DNA of 7,590 nucleotides from Alphaproteobacteria bacterium (GCA_030425945.1 JAUHZL010000132.1:1-7590); one strand, 5' to 3'. Counted from the first letter of the stretch, positions 1 to 5,298 are shown. Made by a program: numbers and translations. The notes: generated from the sequence alone by a model not told the origin.

Positions 1-1727
1 CCCGCATCTTCGGCTTCCTGCACGACCAGGGCGAGGTGCCGGTGCCGTGGTTCGCCGAGCAGATCGCCCGGATCGACCGCACCAACGGCGACATCGACAC
101 CCTGTCGAAGCGGCTCGCGTATATCCGCACGTGGACCTATGTCGCGCAACGGGCGGGATGGGTTGCGGACGAAAGCCATTGGCGCGCGGAGACCCGCGCT
201 GTAGAAGACCGCCTGTCCGATGCGCTCCATGCCCGTCTGACGGAAAAATTCGTCGATCGGCGGACGAGCGTCCTCCTCCGCCGGTTGAAACAGAAGGAGA
301 GCCTGGTGGCTGATGTGAACGACAAGGGCGAAGTGATGGTCGAGGGCGAGCTGATCGGCCGCCTCGAAGGCTTCCGCTTCCGGCAGGACAAGTCCGCAAC
401 GACGGAGGAAGCCCGCGCCCTGCGCGCCGCTTCGGTGGCCGCGCTCGCCCCCGAGTTCCACCTGCGCGCCGACCGCTTCTACAACGCGCCCGACACCGAG
501 TTCGACTTCACCGAACAGGGCGGGCTGATGTGGGGCTCGGCCGCCGTCGGCAAGCTCGTGAAGGGCGCCGACCCGCTGCGGCCGACCGTGCAGGCCTTCG
601 TCGATGACGAGGCCGGGCCGGACGTGGCGCAGAAGGTCACCCGCCGCCTGCAGCACTTCATCGACCGCAAGATCTCGGCGCTGTTCGAGCCGCTGCTGGC
701 GATGAGCCGGGACGAGGCCCTGACCGGCCTCGCGCGCGGCTTCGCCTTCCGGCTGGTCGAGTCGCTGGGCGTGATCCCGCGCGACGCCGTCGCCACCGAG
801 GTCAAGGCGCTGGAGCAGGATGCCCGCGCCGCGCTGCGCAAGCATGGCGTGCGCTTCGGCCAGTTCACCATCTTCCTGCCCGCGCTCCTGAAGCCCGCGC
901 CGACCCGGCTGCGGCTGGTGCTGTGGTCGCTGGACCAGGGCCTCGACGTGTTCCCGGAAGCGCCGCCCGCCGGCCTCGTCACCATTCCGCGGATCGAGGA
1001 TGTTTCGCCCGAGGTCTACACGATGTCGGGGTATCGCCTCGCGGGGACCCGCGCGATCCGCATCGACATGCTGGAGCGGCTGGCCGACCTCCTGCGCGGC
1101 TCCGACACGCGCGGCGGTTTCGAGGCGACGCCGGACATGCTGTCGATCACCGGCATGACGCTGGAGCAGTTCGCCGACCTGATGGCCGGGCTGGGCTACG
1201 CCGCCGAGAAGGGCGAGCGGGCCAAGGTCAAGCCGGTCCCGGCCGCCGCCGCGACCACCGAGGACGCAGCAGCGCCGGACGAGAGCGCCGCCGACGCGGC
1301 CCCCGAGGCCGCCGAGGCCGCGCCGGAGGTGTCGCCCGATGCGGAGGCCCCGGCCGAGGCCGAGGCGCCGGAGGCCGAGGCCGCCGATGCCCCTGCGCCC
1401 GAGATGGAGGTGTTCTACACGTTCCGCTGGGCCCCGCGTCCGCGCGGCAACCCCAACCGCCGCCGCGACGGCCAGGGCCAGGGCGAAGGCCGTGGCGACC
1501 GTCCGCGCCGCGAGGGCAAGCCGGGCGGGTCCGGGCCGCGTGGCGACCGGCCCGACCGCGGCGACCGGAAGGGTGGCAAGGGCGGTCCCAAGGGCAAGGG
1601 TGGCAAACCCGGCCCGCGCGAGGACAAGCCGCGCCAGTTCGAGGCCCGTCCGCCCAAGCGCGAGAAGCCGATCGATCCCGACAACCCCTTCGCCGCCGCG
1701 CTGATGGGGCTGAAGACCCGCGACTGA
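1..1727 (+). CDS. Suv3-like DExH/D-box RNA helicase, C-terminal part (5' end outside the window)
   Basis: The reading frame is open from base 3, with 11 codons before the first possible GTG at 36, so the gene starts upstream; 574 residues are visible. The ATPase motifs are not in the window, so helicase identity rests on the C-terminal half. The stretch at about 100-400 (TWTYVAQRAGWVAD, AVEDRLSDALHARLTEKFVDRR, then VMVEGELIGRLEGFRF) is one I recognise from alphaproteobacterial Suv3-type helicases. The folded part seems to end near base 1230. It is followed by an Ala/Glu-rich acidic stretch, the island EVFYTFRWAPR (1407-1439), a Gly/Arg/Lys/Asp-rich basic stretch, and the terminal peptide IDPDNPFAAALMGLKTRD. 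Suv3 family members unwind RNA and can work with RNases; a role in RNA turnover or ribosome metabolism here is inference. The stop at 1725-1727 lies 7 bp before the S4 gene, so the two are probably co-transcribed. Confidence 0.88.
   Translation, partial: RIFGFLHDQGEVPVPWFAEQIARIDRTNGDIDTLSKRLAYIRTWTYVAQRAGWVADESHWRAETRAVEDRLSDALHARLTEKFVDRRTSVLLRRLKQKESLVADVNDKGEVMVEGELIGRLEGFRFRQDKSATTEEARALRAASVAALAPEFHLRADRFYNAPDTEFDFTEQGGLMWGSAAVGKLVKGADPLRPTVQAFVDDEAGPDVAQKVTRRLQHFIDRKISALFEPLLAMSRDEALTGLARGFAFRLVESLGVIPRDAVATEVKALEQDARAALRKHGVRFGQFTIFLPALLKPAPTRLRLVLWSLDQGLDVFPEAPPAGLVTIPRIEDVSPEVYTMSGYRLAGTRAIRIDMLERLADLLRGSDTRGGFEATPDMLSITGMTLEQFADLMAGLGYAAEKGERAKVKPVPAAAATTEDAAAPDESAADAAPEAAEAAPEVSPDAEAPAEAEAPEAEAADAPAPEMEVFYTFRWAPRPRGNPNRRRDGQGQGEGRGDRPRREGKPGGSGPRGDRPDRGDRKGGKGGPKGKGGKPGPREDKPRQFEARPPKREKPIDPDNPFAAALMGLKTRD
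1233..1670 (+). other. Low-complexity, intrinsically disordered helicase tail: acidic block then basic RG/KG block
   Basis: This part of the helicase gene encodes two oppositely charged low-complexity blocks. Bases 1233-1406 give an Ala/Glu/Asp/Pro-rich acidic run with repeated EA, PEA and AEA units. Bases 1440-1670 give a basic run rich in Gly, Arg, Lys, Asp and Pro, with RGD, GDR, GGKGG and GPKGKGG units resembling RGG-type RNA-binding tails. They are separated by a hydrophobic island with Tyr, Phe and Trp (1407-1439). Such a tail would be expected to bind RNA or proteins loosely rather than fold; that is inference from composition. Confidence 0.75.
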
Positions 1728-1734
1728 GGGCGGC

Positions 1735-2046
1735 GTGTCCGAGGCTCCGCGCCCGACCCAGCGGCTCGACAAGTGGCTCTGGCACGCGCGTCTGTGCAAG
1801 ACGCGCGGCCTCGCCGCCGAGATCGTCGCGGGCGGCAAGGTGCGGGTCAACGGCCGCCCGGTCCGCAAGCCCGCCACGGCGGTCGGGGCCGGGGACACCC
1901 TGACCGTGGTGCTGGCGGGGCGTGTGCGCGTGTTGCGCGTCACCGGCCTGCCCGAGCGCCGCGGCCCCGCGCCCGAGGCGCAGGCGCATTACACGGACCT
2001 CGACGCCGACCCGGGTGCGTCAATAAAGTCTGACAGTTCCGCTTGA
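1735..2046 (+). CDS. S4-domain RNA-binding protein, HslR/Hsp15-like, short C-terminus
   Basis: The 103-residue product carries a complete S4 domain at residues 10-58 (RLDKWLWHARLCKTR, then GGKVRVNGRPVRKP and VGAGDTLTV), the signature of the Hsp15/HslR group. E. coli HslR binds 50S subunits that carry stalled peptidyl-tRNA and helps recycle them; the same role here is inference. The start is GTG, with GAGGG at 1726-1730 overlapping the helicase stop and only 4 bases before the start codon, which suggests translational coupling. E. coli HslR is 133 residues and ends with a basic PDKKERR-type helix. This protein stops soon after the AQAHYTDLDADP segment and ends in an unrelated ASIKSDSSA tail, so the usual basic C-terminal helix is absent. 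No trace of that helix was found in the following sequence. Confidence 0.9.
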   Translation: MSEAPRPTQRLDKWLWHARLCKTRGLAAEIVAGGKVRVNGRPVRKPATAVGAGDTLTVVLAGRVRVLRVTGLPERRGPAPEAQAHYTDLDADPGASIKSDSSA

Positions 2047-2061
2047 CTTGCCGGTCCATGT

Positions 2062-2079
2062 TGTCAACTTAAGTTGACA
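2062..2079. promoter_or_regulatory. 18-bp perfect palindrome, candidate operator upstream of fdxA
   Basis: TGTCAACTT followed directly by AAGTTGACA is a perfect 9+9 palindrome with no spacer, in the gap between the S4 gene and fdxA. It fits TGTC-N10-GACA, which is the published consensus form for PpsR/CrtJ, the aerobic repressor of photosynthesis genes in purple bacteria. No photosynthesis gene is present here, so that regulator is only one possibility. Each strand also reads TTGACA, so the site could double as a pair of outward -35 elements, but no good -10 follows at the usual distance. It lies about 118 bp before the fdxA start. Confidence 0.55.
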
Positions 2080-2104
2080 GGTCTTGGTCCTGCGACCCAT
2101 CCCC

Positions 2105-2126
2105 GCGAGCTGTCCTGACAGCTTGC
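2105..2126. promoter_or_regulatory. 10-bp inverted repeat with 2-bp spacer, second candidate operator upstream of fdxA
   Basis: GCGAGCTGTC (2105-2114), CT, then GACAGCTTGC (2117-2126) form an inverted repeat with one mismatch out of ten pairs. A 2-base loop is too tight for a full RNA hairpin, so a protein-binding site on DNA is the better reading. It shares the TGTC/GACA half-site with the palindrome at 2062-2079; the two centres are 45 bp apart. Its right arm overlaps the possible -35 element of the candidate fdxA promoter, a repressor-like placement. Confidence 0.45.
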
Positions 2127-2149
2127 AAGGGGCGGGGGGCTGGCATAGT
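2123..2149 (+). promoter_or_regulatory. Possible fdxA promoter (weak)
   Basis: TTGCAA at 2123-2128 matches the -35 consensus at four of six positions, and CATAGT at 2144-2149 matches the -10 consensus at four of six. The spacer is 15 bases, shorter than the preferred 17. Initiation would fall near 2156, giving a leader of about 41 bases before the fdxA ATG. It is the best-looking pair in this gap but is not strong. CarD-bearing alphaproteobacteria are known to use weak -10 elements. Confidence 0.28.
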
Positions 2150-2170
2150 CAGGGCCCGACCGCCAAGCGA

Positions 2171-2200
2171 ATGACCGAACGACCGAGATCCCTTCCATGA
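2171..2200 (+). other. Possible 9-codon leader ORF overlapping the fdxA start
   Basis: ATG at 2171 opens a nine-codon frame (MTERPRSLP) whose TGA at 2198-2200 overlaps the fdxA ATG as ATGA. This geometry would allow translational coupling, which is notable because fdxA lacks a strong Shine-Dalgarno sequence just upstream of its own start. The leader has only a poor ribosome site (AAGCGA directly before it). A chance occurrence is quite possible. Confidence 0.2.
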
Positions 2201-2535
2201 CTTATGTCGTCACCGACAACTGCATTGCCTGCAAGTACACCGACTGCGTCGAGGTGTGCCCCGTGGACTGTTTCTACGAGGGCGAGAACATGCTGGTGAT
2301 CCATCCCGACGAATGCATCGACTGCGGCGTCTGCGAGCCGGAATGCCCCGCCGATGCGATCCGCCCGGACACCGAGCCGGACTTGGAAAAATGGGTCGAG
2401 TTCAACCGGAAGTACTCCGAGGCCTGGCCGGTCATCATCACCAAGAAGGATCCGCTGCCCGAAGCCGAAGACCGCGACGGCGAGACCGGAAAGCTGGACA
2501 AGTACTTCTCGGAAGCGCCGGGCGAGGGCGGCTGA
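2197..2535 (+). CDS. fdxA: Seven-iron ferredoxin FdxA ([3Fe-4S][4Fe-4S])
   Basis: The 112-residue product is a small cytoplasmic electron carrier of the Azotobacter ferredoxin I type. Nine cysteines fall at 9, 12, 17, 21, 25, 40, 43, 46 and 50. By comparison with the A. vinelandii protein, Cys9, Cys17 and Cys50 hold the [3Fe-4S] cluster; Cys21, Cys40, Cys43 and Cys46 hold the [4Fe-4S] cluster; Cys12 and Cys25 are free. The MTYVVTDNCIACKYTDC start and the long C-terminal extension ending in an acidic stretch are typical, and the length matches the family (about 106-112). The ATG is preceded by only a weak purine stretch. It stands alone, with 150 bp before it and 301 bp after, so it is probably transcribed by itself. 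The redox partner is not shown by the context. The operator-like repeats upstream suggest regulated expression. Confidence 0.96.
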   Translation: MTYVVTDNCIACKYTDCVEVCPVDCFYEGENMLVIHPDECIDCGVCEPECPADAIRPDTEPDLEKWVEFNRKYSEAWPVIITKKDPLPEAEDRDGETGKLDKYFSEAPGEGG

Positions 2536-2536
2536 G

Positions 2537-2646
2537 CGACCGATTCGGTCGGCGCTGCCATGACATGGCGCAAGATGCACCCCGCCTGCCGGGGCTGACA
2601 GGGGGCGAATCCCCTGATTTCAACGGGTTTGCGTCCTCGCGGACGC
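2537..2646. repeat. Cluster of five short perfect inverted repeats between fdxA and carD
   Basis: Five perfect inverted repeats follow one another in 110 bp just after the fdxA stop. They are CGACCGA-T-TCGGTCG (2537-2551), GCCATG-A-CATGGC (2557-2569), CCCCG-cctgc-CGGGG (2580-2594), CAGGGG-gcgaat-CCCCTG (2599-2616) and GCGTCC-tcgc-GGACGC (2631-2646). The third and fourth could also pair with each other, since both use G and C runs. The first two have single-base centres and resemble protein sites; the last three look like RNA hairpins. I see no coding sequence in this 301-bp gap. Possible roles are a structured 3' end of the fdxA mRNA, a small RNA, or operators. Confidence 0.5.
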
Positions 2647-2673
2647 GCCATCTTCCAAACCTGCCCGTTTTTT
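2622..2673 (+). terminator. Possible intrinsic terminator of fdxA with an extended, branched stem
   Basis: AACGGG (2622-2627) can pair with CCCGTT (2664-2669), and inside it TTT (2628-2630) with AAA (2657-2659). The GCGTCC/GGACGC hairpin (2631-2646) is nested within. A run of six T (2668-2673) follows immediately and partly overlaps the closing arm. The interrupted stem is unusual for an intrinsic terminator, but this is the only T-run in the gap on this strand. Confidence 0.35.
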
Positions 2674-2764
2674 GATACATCTCTGTCACACAAGACGGAG
2701 ACGCGCGCGCTCCGGTCGGTGCTGCCTGCCCGCCCGGTCACCCCGAGACAGCGAAACAGTTATG

Positions 2765-2784
2765 CCGGTTGCCCCCGTAACCGG
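2765..2784 (+). promoter_or_regulatory. Hairpin in the presumed carD leader
   Basis: CCGGTT (2765-2770) and AACCGG (2779-2784) form a perfect six-pair stem with an 8-base loop (GCCCCCGT), ending 52 bases before the carD start. No T-run follows, so it is not a terminator. It could be an operator or an mRNA structure affecting carD translation or stability. I found no convincing -35/-10 pair for carD in this gap. Confidence 0.3.
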
Positions 2785-2824
2785 AATGGCTTCTTCGCCG
2801 CTTGCGCTGCGTCGCCCCTGACAT

Positions 2825-2828
2825 GGAG
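2825..2828 (+). promoter_or_regulatory. Ribosome binding site of carD
   Basis: GGAG lies 8 bases before the ATG at 2837. Three ATG codons crowd here: 2823 (reads ATG GAG TGA, a two-codon frame), 2833 (a different frame) and 2837 (the CarD frame). The spacing favours 2837. Confidence 0.65.
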
Positions 2829-2836
2829 TGACATGA

Positions 2837-3349
2837 ATGAGCAAGACCAAGTCGTCCCAGGATTTCCGCCCGAACGATTACGTCGTCTATCCCGCGCATG
2901 GCGTGGGCCGGATCGTATCGGTCGAGGAGCAGGAAATTGCCGGGATCAGGCTGGAGTTGTTCGTGATCTCGTTCGAAAAGGACAAGATGACCCTGCGCGT
3001 GCCGACCCACAAGGCCACCGAAGTGGGCATGCGCAGCCTGTCGAGCCCCGACATCGTCTCGAAGGCGATGGAGACGCTCAAGGGCAAGGCGAAGGTGAAG
3101 CGCGCCATGTGGTCGCGCCGGGCCCAGGAATACGAACAGAAGATCAACTCGGGTGATCTCATCTCGATCGCCGAGGTGGTCCGCGACCTGCACCGGGCCG
3201 ACGACCAGCGCGAGCAGAGCTATTCCGAGCGTCAGCTCTACGAAGCGGCGCTCGAGCGCCTGACGCGCGAAGTGGCCGCGGTGAACGGTCTCGATGAAAT
3301 CGGCGCCCAGAAACACGTGGATCAGGTGCTGGTGTCCCGCGCGGCGTGA
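2837..3349 (+). CDS. carD: CarD/CdnL family RNA polymerase-binding transcription factor
   Basis: The 170-residue protein has the two-part CarD layout. An N-terminal RNA polymerase-interaction (Tudor-like) domain begins at FRPNDYVVYPAHGVGRI, residues 10-26, with TLRVPTHKATEVGMRSL at 52-68. A helical C-terminal domain includes KVKRAMWSRRAQEYEQKINSGDLISIAEVVRDLH, residues 86-119. Trp92 corresponds to the conserved Trp that wedges into the upstream edge of the promoter bubble in mycobacterial CarD. CarD binds the polymerase beta subunit and stabilises open complexes. In Rhodobacter sphaeroides it is reported to activate many promoters whose -10 element lacks the final T. Length is normal for the alphaproteobacterial form. 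The start is chosen from GGAG 8 bases upstream. It is monocistronic, with a strong terminator 44 bp after the stop. Confidence 0.96.
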   Translation: MSKTKSSQDFRPNDYVVYPAHGVGRIVSVEEQEIAGIRLELFVISFEKDKMTLRVPTHKATEVGMRSLSSPDIVSKAMETLKGKAKVKRAMWSRRAQEYEQKINSGDLISIAEVVRDLHRADDQREQSYSERQLYEAALERLTREVAAVNGLDEIGAQKHVDQVLVSRAA

Positions 3350-3392
3350 GCCGCACACGAACCAAGACGATTTACCTCGTGAAGACTGACTG

Positions 3393-3419
3393 GGGCCGCT
3401 CGCAGGAGCGGCCCTTTTT
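3393..3419 (+). terminator. Intrinsic terminator of carD
   Basis: GGGCCGCTC (3393-3401), loop GCAG, GAGCGGCCC (3406-3414): a perfect nine-pair G+C-rich stem with a tetraloop, followed directly by five T (3415-3419). It is single-direction, because no T-run flanks the other side. Its end is 7 bp from the stop of the convergent cobS gene. Confidence 0.95.
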
Positions 3420-3425
3420 CTGCGC

Positions 3426-4196
3426 TCAGGGCAGCGCGCAGAAGGTCAGCAGCGCCGCCGTCTCGGCCACGACCTGCGCCGCCCCCAGCACGTCGCCAGT
3501 CTGCCCGCCGAGCTTGACCCGCGCGAGCCGCCCGACGGCGAGGACCGCGCCCGCCGCGACGCCCGCCGCAACCAGCCCGGGTCCGCCCGCGGCGACCCCG
3601 GCGACCGCCAGGGCCAGACCCCCACCGAGAAGGACCGCCGCCCGGGGCGGGGCCCCGACACGGGCCGCCAGCCCGCCGCCGCGCGCGTTCGGCAGCGCGT
3701 GCATCAGCGCGGCCATCCCCGCCCGCGACAGCGCGGCCGCCGCCAGCAGCCCCGCGGCCAGCGCGCCGGGTCCGGCCTCGGCGAGCGCCGCCAGCGCCCC
3801 GCCCCGGACCAGCAGCATCACCCCGAGCGCCAGCGTGCCGTAGGCCCCGATCCGGCTGTCCTTCATGATCTCCAGCCGCTGCGCCACGTCGTGCCCGCCC
3901 CAGAAGCCGTCCGCGCAGTCGGCGAGGCCGTCTTCGTGCAGCGCGCCCGTCAGCATCATCTGGGTGCCGAGGACCAGCCCGGCGACCGCCAGCGGCGGCA
4001 GGCCGAGCGCCAGCGCGACCGTCCCGGCCAGCCCGGCCAGCGCGGCCACGACCAGCCCCGCCAGCGGCCAGGCCCAGGCCGCGCGAGCCCCGCGCGCCGC
4101 CGCCAGATCGGCGTCGACGGACACCGGCAGGCGGGTCAGAAGCCCGACCGCCAGCGCGAGGTCGGCGCTCCGCACGGTGCTGTCGTTGCCGCTCAT
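3426..4196 (-). CDS. cobS: Adenosylcobinamide-GDP ribazoletransferase (cobalamin synthase)
   Basis: This integral membrane enzyme joins alpha-ribazole (or its phosphate) to adenosylcobinamide-GDP, releasing GMP and giving adenosylcobalamin (phosphate), the last assembly step of the nucleotide loop. It is CobV in the P. denitrificans naming. The 256-residue product carries the family signatures GALHEDGLADCADGFWGG, where acidic residues are thought to bind the metal, and RLEIMKDSRIGAYGTLALG. Many Ala/Leu/Val/Gly-rich segments are consistent with several membrane spans, and KLGGQTGDVLGA near the C-terminus is also typical. The ATG at 4194-4196 gives MSGNDSTVRSADLALAVGLLTRLPV, a normal beginning; an upstream ATG at about 4209 is out of frame. 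The gene diverges from cobT and converges on carD. Very high Ala/Gly content follows from the base composition. Confidence 0.95.
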   Translation of the reverse strand: MSGNDSTVRSADLALAVGLLTRLPVSVDADLAAARGARAAWAWPLAGLVVAALAGLAGTVALALGLPPLAVAGLVLGTQMMLTGALHEDGLADCADGFWGGHDVAQRLEIMKDSRIGAYGTLALGVMLLVRGGALAALAEAGPGALAAGLLAAAALSRAGMAALMHALPNARGGGLAARVGAPPRAAVLLGGGLALAVAGVAAGGPGLVAAGVAAGAVLAVGRLARVKLGGQTGDVLGAAQVVAETAALLTFCALP

Positions 4197-4275
4197 CGTC
4201 CGGTCCCATTTGTCGCAAGACGTCGCTGCCAAAGGCGGTAGTGTGACGGGCAACGAAACGCAACCGGACGAGACG
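4197..4275. promoter_or_regulatory. Divergent cobS-cobT promoter region with symmetrical boxes
   Basis: This 79-bp gap must hold the signals for both divergent genes. The box ACCGGACG occurs just before each start: directly adjoining the cobS ATG on the - strand (4197-4204) and five bases before the cobT ATG on the + strand (4263-4270). The two copies form an 8-bp inverted repeat with a 58-bp interval. It is too small to hold a cobalamin riboswitch for either gene, and I see no riboswitch-like core. TAGTGT at 4239-4244 could be a -10 element, but no good -35 is paired with it. Confidence 0.4.
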
Positions 4276-5298
4276 ATGCCCGAGACCGCCGACCCCCTCT
4301 CCGCCGTCGAGCTGCGCGCGGCCCTTGCCGCCGCCGTAGGTCCCGCGCCCGAGGCCCGTGCCGCGGCCGAGGCGCGCAACGCGCAGCTGACCAAGCCGCC
4401 GGGCGCGCTGGGGCGGCTGGAGGACGTCGCGCTGTGGATCGCGGAATGGCAGGGGACCGACCGTCCCGCGCTCGACCGGGTGCAGGTCGTGCTGTTCGCG
4501 GGCAATCACGGGGTCGCGGCGCGCGGCGTTTCGGCCTTCCCGCCGGAGGTCACGGCGCAGATGGTGGCGAACTTCGCCCACGGCGGCGCGGCCATCAACC
4601 AGCTGGCCGGGGCCTTTGGCGCGCGGCTCGACGTGACGTCCTTCGACCTCGACAGGCCGACCGCCGACTTCACGGAGGCCCCCGCGATGGACGCGGACCG
4701 GTTCGCGCGGGCGCTCGGCACCGGCTGGGCGGCGGTCGCGGAGGACACCCAGCTTCTGATCACCGGCGAAATGGGCATCGGCAATACCACCGCCGCGGCC
4801 GCCGTGGCCTGCGGCCTCTTCGGGGGCCTGCCCGAGGACTGGGTCGGGCGCGGAACCGGGGTCACCGACACCGGGCTGCTGCTCAAGGCGCAGGTGGTGG
4901 GCGAGGGGCTCGACGTCCATCGCGCGGCGCTGGGCGATCCGCTGGAGGTGCTGCGCTGCCTCGGCGGGCTGGAACTGGCGGCGATGGCCGGGGCGATTGC
5001 CCGGGCGCGGGTGCTCGGGATCCCGGTGCTGCTCGACGGGTTCATCTGCTGCGCGGCAGCCGCCGTGCTGGAGAAGGCGGTCCCGGGGGCGCTGGCCCAC
5101 GCGCGCGCGGGCCATGTCTCGGCCGAGGCCGCCCATGGCAAGCTGCTGGCAGCCCTCGGGCTCGACCCGCTCCTGTCGCTGGGCCTGCGGCTGGGCGAGG
5201 GGTCGGGCGCCGCGGCGGCGCTGGGCGTCGTGAAGGCGGCGGTCGCGTGCCACTCCGGCATGGCCACCTTCGCCGAGGCAGGGGTCGCGGGCGGCTGA
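4276..5298 (+). CDS. cobT: Nicotinate-nucleotide--dimethylbenzimidazole phosphoribosyltransferase
   Basis: The enzyme transfers phosphoribose from nicotinate mononucleotide to 5,6-dimethylbenzimidazole, giving alpha-ribazole 5'-phosphate, the lower-ligand precursor used by CobS. It is CobU in the P. denitrificans naming. The 340-residue product has the full family pattern: LTKPPGALGRLE (38-49) after an Ala-rich N-terminus, FAGNHGV (74-80), GEMGIGNTT (164-172), GRGTGVTD (191-198) and LGLRLGEGSGAA (302-313). Glu308 in the last motif corresponds to the catalytic Glu317 of Salmonella CobT. Length is normal (about 335-356). The ATG at 4276 has only a weak ribosome site. An in-frame GTG at 4243 behind AAGGCGG would add 11 residues and remains possible, but the family N-terminus fits 4276 better. 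It is soluble and acts in the cytoplasm. Its stop lies 6 bp from that of the convergent antiporter gene. Confidence 0.96.
   Translation: MPETADPLSAVELRAALAAAVGPAPEARAAAEARNAQLTKPPGALGRLEDVALWIAEWQGTDRPALDRVQVVLFAGNHGVAARGVSAFPPEVTAQMVANFAHGGAAINQLAGAFGARLDVTSFDLDRPTADFTEAPAMDADRFARALGTGWAAVAEDTQLLITGEMGIGNTTAAAAVACGLFGGLPEDWVGRGTGVTDTGLLLKAQVVGEGLDVHRAALGDPLEVLRCLGGLELAAMAGAIARARVLGIPVLLDGFICCAAAAVLEKAVPGALAHARAGHVSAEAAHGKLLAALGLDPLLSLGLRLGEGSGAAAALGVVKAAVACHSGMATFAEAGVAGG

Noticed and set aside
1233..1670. Possible frameshift or foreign insertion in the helicase tail, because of its repetitive composition
   Set aside because: The frame stays open and leads into a sensible C-terminal peptide and a normally spaced downstream gene. 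Base composition matches the surroundings.
923..1989. Long frames on both strands overlapping the helicase tail
   Set aside because: They are Arg/Pro/Gly/Ala-rich reflections of the low-complexity G+C-rich tail, and the helicase frame is continuous through the region.
2149..2580. A 143-codon frame on the - strand opposite fdxA
   Set aside because: No recognisable motif, whereas the + strand encodes all nine ferredoxin cysteines at the expected spacing.
4197..4275. Cobalamin riboswitch upstream of cobT or cobS
   Set aside because: The gap is only 79 bp and shows no B12-box-like core. Cobalamin riboswitches need about 200 bases.
3322..5253. A 643-codon open frame on the - strand running opposite cobT and through cobS in another frame
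   Set aside because: It lies antisense to cobT and out of frame with cobS, and its translation is Arg/Gly/Pro/Ala-rich without recognisable motifs. Such long shadow frames are normal in G+C-rich DNA.
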